Positions 24,839 through 33,779 of a stretch of DNA of 64,000 nt are shown here, piece after piece (the stretch's first letter is position 1; each line of letters starts with the position of its first letter). The DNA is from Actinomycetota bacterium (GTDB taxonomy: Bacteria; Actinomycetota; Coriobacteriia; Anaerosomatales; Anaerosomataceae). Below the pieces are notes generated by a model. The model worked only from the letters and a program-made list of their open reading frames with translations. It was not told the DNA's origin and searched no databases. The translations under genes were made by a program, and so were the position numbers. The DNA is taken from NCBI GenBank assembly GCA_009668945.1, contig SBEH01000002.1:62001-126000 (forward strand). Reading direction: 5' to 3'.

Positions 24839-25849
24839 CTACGCGCCGAGGGCGGCGAGGTACTCGCGGTACTCCGCGAGAAGCGCCTCGAGTTGCGCGA
24901 GGCTGGTGACATGGTTCACGCGTTCGCGGACCTTGCTCGCCTTAGGCATGCCCGTGACGTACCAGCCCACATGTTTGCGCATGCGTGTGACGGCGTGCTC
25001 GCCCGCGAACGCCACGAGCGCCCGGCCGTGTTCTAGCGCCATGTCTACCCGCTCGAGCCGGGTCGGCGGGGGAAGCACCTCGTCGCGATCGATGAGTGCC
25101 CGGGCCTCGCGGAAGATCCAGGGGTTGCCCTGCGCCCCGCGCGCGACCATCACCGCGTCGGCTCCGGTGCGGTCGAGCATCGCTTTCGCGTCTGCTGCCG
25201 AAAACGCATCGCCGCTGCCGATCACCGGCACGGACACCGCCCGCTTCACGTCGGCAATGACACCCCAATCGGCCGTTCCGCGGTAGAACTGCGCACGGGT
25301 CCGGCCGTGGACGCAGAGTGCCAATGCGCCGGCTGCCTCCATCCGGCGGGCGAAATCCGGAGCGTTGGCGCTCGCCTCGTCCCACCCCTTGCGGAACTTC
25401 ACGGTCACCGGCACCTCCGCGGACTCCGCCACACGCGAGACGATCTCGGCGGCGAGATCCGGGGTGCGCATGAGCGCGCTGCCCTCGCCGTTGCTCACGA
25501 CCTTGGTCACCGGACAACCCATGTTGATGTCGATGCAGGCGACATCGGCGCCGTGCTCGGCGACCACACGCGCGGCCTGCTCGGCCATGATCGTCGGGTC
25601 CGAGCCGAAGAGTTGTACCGCGCACGGAGTCTCCTCGGGCGCGAAGGTGAGAAGCTCGCGTGAGACGGCCGCGTCTGGGTTGTAGTGCAGCCCTTTGGCC
25701 GACACCATCTCCGTGTACGTGAGCCCTGCGCCCATCCGCTTGCAGATCGCGCGGAAGGGTGCCTCGGTCACTCCAGCCATGGGGCCGAGGACGACGTTGG
25801 CCGACGCTAGGAGTTCGCGGATATCGGACACGGGGCCTGCGTGTGGCAT
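24839..25849 (-). CDS. dusB: tRNA-dihydrouridine synthase
   Basis: The 336-residue TIM-barrel flavoprotein has the FMN contact GPMAGVTEAPFR, the EMVSAKGL strand, IDINMGCPVTKVVSNGEGS (the NxGCP block, with the general-acid Cys expected downstream), KFRKGWDEAS, CVHGRTRAQFY and IGSGDAFSAADAK. The family reduces uridines in tRNA D-loops with NADPH. The assigned start ATG 25849 lies just past the stop of the neighbouring membrane gene; a GTG ten codons later (giving SDIRELL) is possible. Assignment to DusB rather than another Dus class rests on overall layout. Confidence 0.93.
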   Translation of the reverse strand: MPHAGPVSDIRELLASANVVLGPMAGVTEAPFRAICKRMGAGLTYTEMVSAKGLHYNPDAAVSRELLTFAPEETPCAVQLFGSDPTIMAEQAARVVAEHGADVACIDINMGCPVTKVVSNGEGSALMRTPDLAAEIVSRVAESAEVPVTVKFRKGWDEASANAPDFARRMEAAGALALCVHGRTRAQFYRGTADWGVIADVKRAVSVPVIGSGDAFSAADAKAMLDRTGADAVMVARGAQGNPWIFREARALIDRDEVLPPPTRLERVDMALEHGRALVAFAGEHAVTRMRKHVGWYVTGMPKASKVRERVNHVTSLAQLEALLAEYREYLAALGA

Positions 25850-25851
25850 GG

Positions 25852-26289
25852 CTACTTCGGCGGCCCGCCCTTCGAGAAGTGCAGCGCGACGAACGCCGCT
25901 GCCATCACGACGAGCCCTGCGGCGTCGAAGACGGCGAATCGCTCAAGGGTGCTTGCGAGTGCCGTGTGCCCGACCGGCAGGCCGAGGCGCAGCCAGGCTT
26001 CGCCTGCCAGCCCGACGGTTTGTTGGGTCAGGACCACCGCGAAGAGGGTTCGGTTCTCCTTCGGCCGCCAGATGACCGGCGGGTAGGTGGCGTTCCACAT
26101 GAGGAACGCGATGCCGAGCCCTCGCACCGCGGTCTGGCCCGGAACGCCCGCGAGTTCGAGTCCTCCTGCATAGCGATCGGGCCGTAGGACGAAGGCAAGC
26201 GCGCACTCTATGTTCACCGCGAAGACGGCCGCCACTGCGAGGCGTGCAAGCCAGGCTGAGTAGTCGCGACGGCCGGTTCTGGCGCTCAT
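25852..26289 (-). CDS. Four-helix membrane protein, uncharacterised
   Basis: The 145-residue protein has four hydrophobic helices (about residues 13-35, 50-68, 80-98 and 115-138). Its short loops contain NATYPPVIWRPKENRTLF between the second and third helices. I recognise no family. It lies head-to-tail with dusB (2-bp gap) and 4 bp after the TfoX-like gene, so the three genes form an operon. Confidence 0.7.
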   Translation of the reverse strand: MSARTGRRDYSAWLARLAVAAVFAVNIECALAFVLRPDRYAGGLELAGVPGQTAVRGLGIAFLMWNATYPPVIWRPKENRTLFAVVLTQQTVGLAGEAWLRLGLPVGHTALASTLERFAVFDAAGLVVMAAAFVALHFSKGGPPK

Positions 26290-26293
26290 CGCG

Positions 26294-26617
26294 CTACTTG
26301 GCCGGGAGCGTCTCGACGAAGCCGCGGGCGAGCGCCAGCCATCGCAGCAGATTGTCGTCGGTGACGCTCTCGGATTCGGCCATGACCCAGCCCTTCATCG
26401 GACGGCCGGTGATATCGAACGGGCGCACGCCCGGCTCGGTCAGGGCGGCATCGCCGTCTCCGGGGCTCAGGCGCAACACGAGGCTGTCCTTGTGGATGCC
26501 GGCGAACATGTTGCCGTTCACCAGGTAGCCCGTGCCGCCGAACATCGGCTTGCGTACGGCGCCCCACGCCGTCGCGATATCGCCGACCCGCGTGTCGAGT
26601 CCCTCGTCGAAGGCCAT
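26294..26617 (-). CDS. TfoX N-terminal domain family protein
   Basis: The 107-residue protein carries PMFGGTGYLVNGNMFAGIHKDSLVLRLSPG, the core of the TfoX/Sxy N-terminal domain, and the C-terminal MAESESVTDDNLLRWLALA. Unlike proteobacterial Sxy it has no C-terminal DNA-binding half. The family's role outside competence is not known. First gene of the minus-strand run 26617-24839. Confidence 0.85.
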   Translation of the reverse strand: MAFDEGLDTRVGDIATAWGAVRKPMFGGTGYLVNGNMFAGIHKDSLVLRLSPGDGDAALTEPGVRPFDITGRPMKGWVMAESESVTDDNLLRWLALARGFVETLPAK

Positions 26618-26766
26618 CGCCCAGCTCGCTTCCGGTCGCGTTCACCGGCCGACGCCGGCTGCCGCCATCATACCTCGCCAGGGACCGCCGGCCGCCGGCG
26701 GCGAAGCGCCGGCTCGCGGGGACTTGCAGTGGGCCGGCGCACGGACGACCGGGAACGTAGGGAGGC

Positions 26767-26919
26767 CTACTTCCGGTACCCGCGCCTGAGCAGTGACAGG
26801 GCGAACTCCAGATTCCGAGCGAGCTCCTCGACGAGTGCCATCTCATCGTCGCCGATGCGTTCGAGGATCTGCTCGAGCTGTGTTCTCGCCGCCTCTGAGT
26901 GTTGCCGATCACCGAGCAT
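26767..26919 (-). CDS. Small helical protein, uncharacterised
   Basis: A 50-residue frame starting at ATG 26919 (MLGDRQHSEAARTQLEQILE, then a DDEMALVEELARNLEFALSLL helix). It is amphipathic and charged, predicted to be all helical. It lies 31 bp downstream of the fused spermidine synthase gene on the same strand, and a frame continuing upstream is just a shadow of that gene. The ribosome site is poor, so reality is uncertain. Confidence 0.35.
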   Translation of the reverse strand: MLGDRQHSEAARTQLEQILERIGDDEMALVEELARNLEFALSLLRRGYRK

Positions 26920-26950
26920 CGCACGTGCCCTGTGGCGGAGGTTGTACCCG

Positions 26951-28516
26951 TCACTGCACCTCGATGAGCGAGTCCGTTGGTGCGTGGGAGTCTGTGAGCA
27001 CCGGCACGTCGGCGACCGGAACCGGGTCGGTGTAGAGATCGTCTGCCATCTCGGGGAAGCCACCGATCGTCACGACGCCGTCCACCCGGGAGGCGATGCG
27101 CCCGCGCAGCTCGGGTTCGGAGAGGTGCGCATCGGTTGCGAGCACGATGATGTTCCGGCGCGTCCGCTCGTCCCCGTCCTTGCCGATGCCGAGAGGAAAC
27201 GCCCAGACTTCGTCCCACACGCCGGTCGCTGTCCGGTACATGCTGCGGAACAGGTCGCTCCCGTCGCCGTCCACGCGAGAGATCACGTTGTAGGCCAGCA
27301 CGCCGTCCGGGGTCATGATCCCCTTGACCTCGCGCAGGAACTCCTCGGTCGTGAGGTGGAAGGGCAGCGAATCCGAGTAGTAGGCATCGACGATCACGAT
27401 GTCGTACCGCTCGCCCGTGGTCTGCACGTAGCGCCGCGCATCCTGCACGAACACCCGGCTCCGCTCATCCTCGGGCAGCCAGAAGTACTTGCGCGCCACC
27501 TCGACGACGACCGGATCGATTTCGACGGAGTCCACGGTCACGCTCGGGTAGTCTCGCCAGAAGCGCTTCGTGATCGCACCGCCGCCGAGTCCGAGGACCA
27601 GCACGCGCTTCGCGTCCGGTTTGAGTGCGAGCGCCAGGTGCATGTAGTCGGGATAGCGGATGCGGCTCTCGAACGGGTCGTCGAGGTCCAGAGCGCTCTG
27701 ATGGCTGCGGTCGAAGCGCAGGTGTCGGGCGCCGTCGCCCTCGGTCACGGTGATGCGGTGATACTGGGTGTCGGCCCGGAAGAGTACGGTCTCGCCCTCG
27801 GCGTTCACCGCAGGCGCCGGCGCGACTCGCCAGAGGACGAATCCGCCTAGGGTCGCTCCGGCAAGTGCAAGGCCGAGTGTGACGGGCAGCGCGAGTCTCG
27901 CGAACCGCGCTCGAGCAAGACTGGCCGTCGGCGCTTCCGGCGTCTGCTCCGCCTTCAGCCGGAGCGCCAGAAGGGCCACGCCGACAAGCGTGAGCCCGGT
28001 CCAGGTCACGAGCGGCTCGAGTGAGAGAGCCGGGATGAGCCAGAACGAGGTAGCAAGCGTGCCGACGATGCTGCCTGCGGTGGACACGGCATAGAGGTTG
28101 CCGGCCGTTCGGCCGAGGTGCGCCATCCCGGCACTGGCGGCCAACCGCACCCCGAGCGGCGAGACCATCGCGAGCAAGAGCGACGGCACGAAGTAGATCG
28201 CGGCTGCGGCCGCGAGCGAGCCCGCGCGGGGACCGAGTTCGGCGGCTGCCGGGAGCACTGCGCCTGCCAGCGCCGGGGCAGCGACGGTGGCCAGGCCGGC
28301 GGCCGCGATCACGGGGGGCAGCGAGCGTGCGGCTCCGAAGCGGTCGGCGAGCTGGCCGCCGAGCGCGTAGCCGATCGAGAGAGCGACCATCACGACCGAT
28401 ATCACCGCGCCCCACACGTATATGGAGTTGCCGAGGTACGGCGCGAGAACACGCGCCGCCACCATCTCGAGCCCCATGAGTGCGGCCCCGCAAGCGAACA
28501 CGATGAATCGGAGCAT
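26951..28516 (-). CDS. Fused membrane transporter/spermidine synthase-like protein
   Basis: The 521-residue protein has about eight N-terminal membrane helices (residues 1-225), then a spermidine synthase-like domain. That domain has VLVLGLGGGAITKRFWRDYP (SAM-type nucleotide loop), TVDSVEIDPVVVEVARKYF, and DIVIVDAYYSDSLPFHL with the Asp pair of the catalytic region. Such polyamine-synthase fused membrane proteins are widespread in Actinobacteria and their real substrates are unclear. The start ATG 28516 follows AAAGGAAACGG. It is divergent from the 158-residue protein gene. Confidence 0.88.
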   Translation of the reverse strand: MLRFIVFACGAALMGLEMVAARVLAPYLGNSIYVWGAVISVVMVALSIGYALGGQLADRFGAARSLPPVIAAAGLATVAAPALAGAVLPAAAELGPRAGSLAAAAAIYFVPSLLLAMVSPLGVRLAASAGMAHLGRTAGNLYAVSTAGSIVGTLATSFWLIPALSLEPLVTWTGLTLVGVALLALRLKAEQTPEAPTASLARARFARLALPVTLGLALAGATLGGFVLWRVAPAPAVNAEGETVLFRADTQYHRITVTEGDGARHLRFDRSHQSALDLDDPFESRIRYPDYMHLALALKPDAKRVLVLGLGGGAITKRFWRDYPSVTVDSVEIDPVVVEVARKYFWLPEDERSRVFVQDARRYVQTTGERYDIVIVDAYYSDSLPFHLTTEEFLREVKGIMTPDGVLAYNVISRVDGDGSDLFRSMYRTATGVWDEVWAFPLGIGKDGDERTRRNIIVLATDAHLSEPELRGRIASRVDGVVTIGGFPEMADDLYTDPVPVADVPVLTDSHAPTDSLIEVQ

Positions 28517-28710
28517 CCGTTTCCTTTCGGCTTCTCGAGTGTGCCACACGCGCTGTTCGGCGTGCGGGTGGTGTGCTCCTGCCCGCTGCGGTCCAAGAGC
28601 GGACGGATTGCGCGAACCGGTCGTGCGCGCCGCACCCATGTGGGGGATACTCGTATGCGCATGCGTCTGCGCTACGCTAGCATTCGGCGCCGAAGAAGGA
28701 GTGAGAAGCG

Positions 28711-29187
28711 ATGAGTGATGAGATTCCCGGAAGCGGACAACCTGCGGATCCTTCGACGCCTTCGGAAGCCGCCGAGGCATGGCGCGCGGTCGTGATCGAG
28801 CTCGATCAGCTCGGTGCGGCACTTGGCAGGTGGGTGAGCGCCGCGGCGAACGACCCGGAGAACAAGCGGCGCCTCGACGAGTTCTCCACGCGGCTCGACG
28901 GCTTCATGAAGGACGTTGGCGCCACGGTCAAGGGAGCCGCGGACGGCGAGGTCGGACAGCAGTTCAAGGAAGCTGCGACCCAGACCGGGGAGGCGTTCAA
29001 GTCTGCCGGCGAGAAGATCTCGGAGGAGGTCGGTCCGAAGCTTGCGGGCGCCTTCAAGACGATGGGCGACAAGCTGCGCGGCGCCGCCGAGAAGATGGAA
29101 GAGCGTCAGGCGGCCTCGGCATCCGGGGGCGAGGCTCCGGCAGCGCCCGCGTCCGACACCGACGCGCCTGCGGGTCCTTCGGCCTGA
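28711..29187 (+). CDS. Acidic amphipathic-helix protein, uncharacterised
   Basis: The protein has 158 residues. It has no signal peptide or membrane helix. Its central part (about 60-125) repeats Lys/Glu/Ala-rich amphipathic helices (KEAATQTGEAFKSAGEK, then KLAGAFKTMGDKLRGAAEK), resembling LEA/apolipoprotein-like stretches. The tail is Ala/Pro-rich and disordered. GAAGGAGTGAGAAGCG precedes the ATG at the right distance. It starts a plus-strand run of three genes with the B-box and PH-domain membrane proteins. Confidence 0.7.
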   Translation: MSDEIPGSGQPADPSTPSEAAEAWRAVVIELDQLGAALGRWVSAAANDPENKRRLDEFSTRLDGFMKDVGATVKGAADGEVGQQFKEAATQTGEAFKSAGEKISEEVGPKLAGAFKTMGDKLRGAAEKMEERQAASASGGEAPAAPASDTDAPAGPSA

Positions 29188-29208
29188 CACCTGCGACGGA
29201 GATCCTGC

Positions 29209-29649
29209 ATGCCACAGTGCGCGTTTCATCCGACCGCCGAGACGAACGTAAGGTGTGTCGAATGTGACCGGCCGATCTGCCCGAAGGACATGGTTCAGAC
29301 GCCGGTCGGCTACAAGTGCAAGGAGTGCGCGCGACAGTTGCCGTCAGCGCGCCGATCCGTGAAGCCCAAGCAGCTTGCACTTGCTGCGCTCGCTTCGGCG
29401 GCCGTCGGGACGGGCGGGGCGTTTCTGCTCGCGGCGATCGGCTTCGGCTACTGGTTCGTGCTGCTGGGGCTCGGTGTGGTCACCGGCGAGGCCGCACGTC
29501 GCGCGTCTGACGGGCACCGCTCGGCAGCGATAGCGGCCGTGGCCGGGATCGCGGTGGCGATCGGCGCGTACCTATCCGGACTGGGTATTGTCTCGATGGC
29601 TGTCGCTACGATCGCCGCAGTCGTGTACGTGCTGTCGAACCGGTGGTGA
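29209..29649 (+). CDS. B-box-like zinc-finger membrane protein
   Basis: The protein has 146 residues. Residues 1-40 form a zinc-binding head: CAFHPTAETNVRCVECDRPICPKDM followed by CKEC, with C/H ligands in the B-box arrangement common to bacterial rhomboid-associated and stand-alone B-box proteins. Three to four hydrophobic helices follow (about 56-140). The head probably faces the cytoplasm. It overlaps the PH-domain gene region by a few bases. Confidence 0.8.
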   Translation: MPQCAFHPTAETNVRCVECDRPICPKDMVQTPVGYKCKECARQLPSARRSVKPKQLALAALASAAVGTGGAFLLAAIGFGYWFVLLGLGVVTGEAARRASDGHRSAAIAAVAGIAVAIGAYLSGLGIVSMAVATIAAVVYVLSNRW

Positions 29650-29654
29650 CGGCG

Positions 29655-30233
29655 ATGATCGATCCGTTCGCGCAGGAATTCAAGCCGGCGCCCTCGGGCG
29701 GCTGGCTGTGGCTGCTCGCACTGATACTGCTCTGCGTCTTCCCCTCAAGCACGGTCTTCATCCCCGGCGCCGTCGAGCCAGGCGAGGAGATCGCTGTCTG
29801 GATCATGCTTGGGGTCATGGTCCCGCTGGTCGGCTTCCTTGTGGTCACGCTTCTGTCGTTGCCAATGATGCGCTACGAAGTCGGCACCGAGATGCTGCAC
29901 ATTCGCTGCGGTCCCTTCCTGCACTACGCGATCCCGTACACAGAGATGACGGAGATCCGCAGGCAGACGCTCACCCCTTCGCTCTGGTCGAGCATGCGGC
30001 TTCCGGGACTGACGCTATGGGGCGTGCCGTACGTGCGCGAAGGCACCATCTACATGTGCGCAACGCGGATGTCGCGCGACCTTCTGCTGATTCGTGCGGG
30101 GAAGCGTCGCTACGGCATCACTCCCGAGAACGAGCTCGCGTTCGTCCATGCGCTGCTGTCGAGACTGCCGAGAGAGTCGAGCCCTGACCCCACTGACGGC
30201 AGCTACTACTCGGCCGCCCCGGCGACTCCTTGA
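29655..30233 (+). CDS. Bacterial PH-domain membrane protein
   Basis: Using ATG 29655 the protein has 192 residues; GTG codons at 29643 and 29646 are alternatives overlapping the previous stop. Two hydrophobic helices (about 16-38 and 44-66) are followed by a strand-rich region (VGTEMLHIRCGPFLHYAIPYTEMTEIRR) typical of bacterial PH (bPH) domains, and an ENELAFVHALLSRL helix. Membrane-bound; function unknown. The gene ends 116 bp before the next, in a region without a clear gene. Confidence 0.75.
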   Translation: MIDPFAQEFKPAPSGGWLWLLALILLCVFPSSTVFIPGAVEPGEEIAVWIMLGVMVPLVGFLVVTLLSLPMMRYEVGTEMLHIRCGPFLHYAIPYTEMTEIRRQTLTPSLWSSMRLPGLTLWGVPYVREGTIYMCATRMSRDLLLIRAGKRRYGITPENELAFVHALLSRLPRESSPDPTDGSYYSAAPATP

Positions 30234-30349
30234 GTAGTCCGCGAGCGCTCCACGGAATCTACACATCCCGCTGCTAGCGTCTTGGATGCGGCCGTTGGTG
30301 TGCCGCGTGCCCGTCCGGACAACGGGCGGACGACGAAAGAGGTCATGCG

Positions 30350-30712
30350 ATGGATCCGAAGTGGAAGACCGCACTCGCGGTCGCAGTAGGAGTCGTCATC
30401 GGGATCACGCTGCTGGGCACGGCAGTCGCGGCCCCGGCAGTGTTCCGTACCGTGGGGCGTCGCGCGACGGTCAGCGATACCGTCGGCTACCCGATGATGG
30501 GCCAGGCCCGGAACGGAACCGGTGAGTACGGCATGATGGGGCGGCAGGGCATGATGGGCGGACGCGGCGCGATCGCCGGACGGCCCGGCATGATGGGTGG
30601 CCAACGCGGCCAGGCTCCCGCGGTGAACGCGGACGGCACCTGTCCGAACTGCGGCTCCATCTGCCCGAGCATCGCGACTCCCGAGACGCCTGAGGCTCCC
30701 GCCGCGCCGTAG
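30350..30712 (+). CDS. Secreted Met/Gly-rich protein with a CxxC pair
   Basis: The protein has 120 residues. An N-terminal hydrophobic segment (about 6-27) ends at AVAAPA, a likely signal peptide or anchor. The mature part has repeated Met-Gly clusters (GMMGRQGMMGG, GMMGGQ), then CPNCGSICPS and an Ala/Pro-rich end. Met-rich clusters are common in periplasmic and extracellular copper-binding proteins, and a metal role is inferred. It lies just before the RACo-like gene. Confidence 0.7.
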   Translation: MDPKWKTALAVAVGVVIGITLLGTAVAAPAVFRTVGRRATVSDTVGYPMMGQARNGTGEYGMMGRQGMMGGRGAIAGRPGMMGGQRGQAPAVNADGTCPNCGSICPSIATPETPEAPAAP

Positions 30713-30758
30713 CGGCGGATGCGGCGCGCTCGCGGTATCCTCGAGAGAGGGAGGCCGC

Positions 30759-32354
30759 ATGACGGAGCGCGCGACCATACGATTCGAGCCGACCGGTCGC
30801 ACGGTCACAGTGCCGGTCGGCTCGACACTTCTCGAAGCTGTCCGAGCCGCCGGGCTCCCGATCGACGCGCCGTGCGGCGGCACCGGTACCTGCGGGTCAT
30901 GCCGCGTGCATGCCGAGGGCGCGGTAGATGCCGCGACCCATGGCGAGCTCGAGCTGCTCGGTGGGGCAGGCGTCGCGGCGGGGAAGCGGCTGGCGTGTAG
31001 GGCCCGCGTGTCCGGCGATGCGGTCGTAACCCTCGACGAACCGAGCCGCGAGGCACGGGTGGTGACCTCGGCGAGCCAGGCGCCGCTTGAGGTCGAGCCG
31101 CCGGCCTCACGCGGAATCGAGGCGCTGGGGCCCCTCGCGGGCGTGGCCGTCGACGTCGGCACGACGACCGTTGCGGTCCAACTGCTGGACCTGCGGACCG
31201 GTCAGGTGCTGGCGTCGGAAGGCGACCTCAACGCTCAGCGTACGCTGGGGGCCGACGTTCTCTCCCGCGTGGCCTACGCGTCGGCCGGCGGATCGGCCGA
31301 GCTGCAAGGCCTCATCTCGGGGCAGGTCGAGACGATGATCGGCGAGGCGCTCGGCGCATCCGCGCTCTCCGAGGAGTCCCTGGTGGAAGGCATTGTCGTC
31401 GGCAACACGGCGATGACTGGGCTACTGCTCGGCGCAGACGTCTCAGCGCTGGGTGAAGCACCCTACGCCGATGCTCCGACTGGCGCGGTGCGGGTCGCGG
31501 CGTACGAGATCGGTATGGACTCACTGCCTTCTCTCGATCTCGACATCTTGCCGGGGGCCTCGGCCTTCGTCGGCTCGGACATCACCGCGGGACTGGTAGC
31601 GACGCGGCTTGCAGAGCGCGTCGCCCCGACGCTGCTGCTCGATCTGGGTACGAACGGCGAGATCGTCGTAGCGGCCCACGGTGAGTTCATCGCGGCGTCG
31701 ACGGCCGCAGGACCGGCGCTCGAGGGTGCGTCGATCGAATGCGGGATGCGTGCCGAGACCGGCGCTATCGAGCGGGTGTCCTTCGATGGCGGACGGCTCG
31801 AGCTGGGCGTGATCGGTGACGGCGAGCCGAAGGGCATCTGCGGCAGCGGGCTGTTGGACCTGGTCGCGGTGCTGCTCGACGAGGGTGTGCTTGACGCCAC
31901 CGGCGCGTTCGCCGACACCAGCGGTTCGCTCGGCACACGGCTGGCCGAACGCGACGGCGTGCGCGTGTTCGAGGTTCTCGGCGAGGTCGTTCTCACGCAG
32001 AAGGATGTCCGGCAGGTCCAGCTCGCGGTCGGGGCCGTGCGAACCGGGATCGACCTGATGCTTGCCGACGTCGATCTCCGGCCGGAAGCGGTGGTCTCGG
32101 TCGTTGTCGCTGGTGGCTTCGGATTCCACGTTCGGGCGGATTCGCTCGTACGCGTGGGGCTCATCCCCGCGATGTGGCGCGACCGCGTGGACTTCGCCGG
32201 GAACACCGCACTCGCGGGCGCGCGGATGGCGCTCGTGAACAGCGCAACTCGCGATCGTGCGCATGAGATCGTGTCACGCATGCGGACGATCGACCTGGCC
32301 GCTCACCCGGACTTCCAGCAGCGCTTCCTGGCCGCGCTGGCGTTCCCGGCGTAG
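30759..32354 (+). CDS. RACo/ASKHA-domain ferredoxin (corrinoid activator-like)
   Basis: The protein has 531 residues. An N-terminal [2Fe-2S] domain has Cys39, Cys45, Cys48 and Cys80 (APCGGTGTCGSCRV, RLACRAR). The larger part is an ASKHA-type ATPase with VDVGTTTVAVQL, GNTAMTGLLLG, LDLGTNGEIVVA and VVAGGFGFHV. RACo-type proteins use ATP and low-potential electrons to restore inactive Co(II) corrinoid methyltransferase proteins. No corrinoid protein or methyltransferase is in the window, so its partner lies elsewhere. The gene starts at ATG 30759 after GAGAGGGAGGCCGC. Confidence 0.92.
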   Translation: MTERATIRFEPTGRTVTVPVGSTLLEAVRAAGLPIDAPCGGTGTCGSCRVHAEGAVDAATHGELELLGGAGVAAGKRLACRARVSGDAVVTLDEPSREARVVTSASQAPLEVEPPASRGIEALGPLAGVAVDVGTTTVAVQLLDLRTGQVLASEGDLNAQRTLGADVLSRVAYASAGGSAELQGLISGQVETMIGEALGASALSEESLVEGIVVGNTAMTGLLLGADVSALGEAPYADAPTGAVRVAAYEIGMDSLPSLDLDILPGASAFVGSDITAGLVATRLAERVAPTLLLDLGTNGEIVVAAHGEFIAASTAAGPALEGASIECGMRAETGAIERVSFDGGRLELGVIGDGEPKGICGSGLLDLVAVLLDEGVLDATGAFADTSGSLGTRLAERDGVRVFEVLGEVVLTQKDVRQVQLAVGAVRTGIDLMLADVDLRPEAVVSVVVAGGFGFHVRADSLVRVGLIPAMWRDRVDFAGNTALAGARMALVNSATRDRAHEIVSRMRTIDLAAHPDFQQRFLAALAFPA

Positions 32355-32375
32355 GGTGCGCATCCGTCGCTCCAA

Positions 32376-32396
32376 CCACGCGGACACACCGCGTGG
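32376..32396 (+). terminator. Hairpin after the RACo-like gene
   Basis: CCACGCGG (32376-32383) and CCGCGTGG (32389-32396) form a perfect 8-bp stem with loop ACACA, 21 bp past the stop. No T-run follows, so it could be a weak or factor-assisted terminator. Confidence 0.5.
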
Positions 32397-32440
32397 CCTC
32401 AGCATGCCGTCATCCTTCCGTTCCGCCGAGTCCAGCGTGG

Positions 32441-32446
32441 TTGACA
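32441..32446 (+). promoter_or_regulatory. Possible -35 element before yedE
   Basis: A consensus TTGACA lies 58 bp before the yedE ATG (32505). A matching -10 at 17-bp spacing is poor (CAATCA), so the exact promoter is unresolved. Confidence 0.3.
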
Positions 32447-32504
32447 TTTCGATGTGCTAATGACAATCATCGCCGTGACTTATACACCGTACGAGGGGAG
32501 TGGA

Positions 32505-33764
32505 ATGGGCAAGCGTCGGGTCGTCGGTCCCACGGCCTGGATCCTGGGAGGAGCCGGGCTGTTCATCGGGGCGGTCGCCGCATGGCTCGTGAGTCAGGGC
32601 AACCCCGGGAACATGGGCCTATGCATCGCGTGCTTCCTGCGCGATATCGCAGGCTTCTTCGTCGGCGGCGTCACGAATCAGGGGGCGGTCGCGTACATCA
32701 GGCCCGAGATCATCGGCATCATCCTCGGCGCGATGGGTGCGGCGCTGGTGATGCGCGAGTTCCGGCCGCGCGGAGGCAGTGCGCCGCTCGTGCGCTTCGT
32801 CCTCGGCTTCATCTTCATGGGCGGTGCGCTGATCTTCCTCGGCTGCACCGTGCGTGCGTGGCTGCGTCTCGGCGGCGGAGATCTCAGCGCTCTCTGGGGC
32901 GTCCTCGGCATCGTAGCCGGGGTGCTCGCGGGCATCGTCGTCCTGAAGCGGGGCTTCAATCTCGGCCGAGGGAAGACCCTGGCCAAGCCGCTCGGTTGGG
33001 TACTGCCGGCGCTTGCGGTGGTACTGCTGGCATTCGCGCTTCTCGCCGCTTTCGGGGCCAAGCCGGAGTTCGCGACGCAGACCAAGGAAGGCGCATTCGC
33101 CACAGGCGACAAGCCGCCAGCGGTGTTCCTCAAGGCCGACGGGGTGCCGGATCAGGTGCTCAAGCCCGAGGGCGGTTCGCTTGCCGAGGACGGCTCGATC
33201 GTTTCCGAGGACGGTAGCGTGGTTGCCTCGGCCGATTCGGTGGCCGCCGCCAAGCCGCAGCCGGGCGGCAAGCGTGCGGCGCTCTGGGTATCGCTTCTCG
33301 CGGGGCTCGCGATCGGTGTCGTAGCGCAGCGCAGCCGCTTCTGCTCGATCGGCGGTATTCGCGATGCGATCCTCGTGAAGCGCTTCGATCTGCTCTTCGG
33401 AGTCATCGGCCTCGTCGTCGGCGCGACGGTCGTGAACCTGCTGCTCGGTCAGTACAACCTGGGCTTCACGAACCAGCCCGTGGCGCACAACGACGCGCTC
33501 GGCAGCTTCGTCGCGATGACCGTCGCCGCATTCGCGGCGATGCTCCTCGGCGGCTGCCCGTTCCGCCAGGTGATTATGGGCTCCGAGGGCGACGCCGACT
33601 CCACGATGGCGGTCGCGGGCATGCTCGCGGGTGCGGGCTTCATGCACTGGGGCACGCTGGCCTCCTCGGCGAAGGGACTCGCCCCGATGGCCTGGCCTGC
33701 GCTCGGCGTCATGGCAGTGATACTCGTGGCGATCGCGCTCTTCGGCGCTCGCAAGAAGGCATAG
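32505..33764 (+). CDS. yedE: YedE-family putative selenium/sulfur transporter
   Basis: The 419-residue polytopic protein of the YeeE/YedE family has about ten membrane helices, an unusual 60-residue hydrophilic insertion (about residues 185-250) and two conserved Cys motifs: SRFCSIGGIRDAIL near 280 and GGCPFRQVIMG near 350. Family members move thiosulfate, and the YedE subgroup beside YedF/SirA-like proteins has been predicted to handle selenium. The start ATG 32505 has GAGGGGAGTGGA upstream. tusA-like follows after 15 bp. Confidence 0.85.
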   Translation: MGKRRVVGPTAWILGGAGLFIGAVAAWLVSQGNPGNMGLCIACFLRDIAGFFVGGVTNQGAVAYIRPEIIGIILGAMGAALVMREFRPRGGSAPLVRFVLGFIFMGGALIFLGCTVRAWLRLGGGDLSALWGVLGIVAGVLAGIVVLKRGFNLGRGKTLAKPLGWVLPALAVVLLAFALLAAFGAKPEFATQTKEGAFATGDKPPAVFLKADGVPDQVLKPEGGSLAEDGSIVSEDGSVVASADSVAAAKPQPGGKRAALWVSLLAGLAIGVVAQRSRFCSIGGIRDAILVKRFDLLFGVIGLVVGATVVNLLLGQYNLGFTNQPVAHNDALGSFVAMTVAAFAAMLLGGCPFRQVIMGSEGDADSTMAVAGMLAGAGFMHWGTLASSAKGLAPMAWPALGVMAVILVAIALFGARKKA

Positions 33765-33779
33765 GAGAAGGGACGCGAG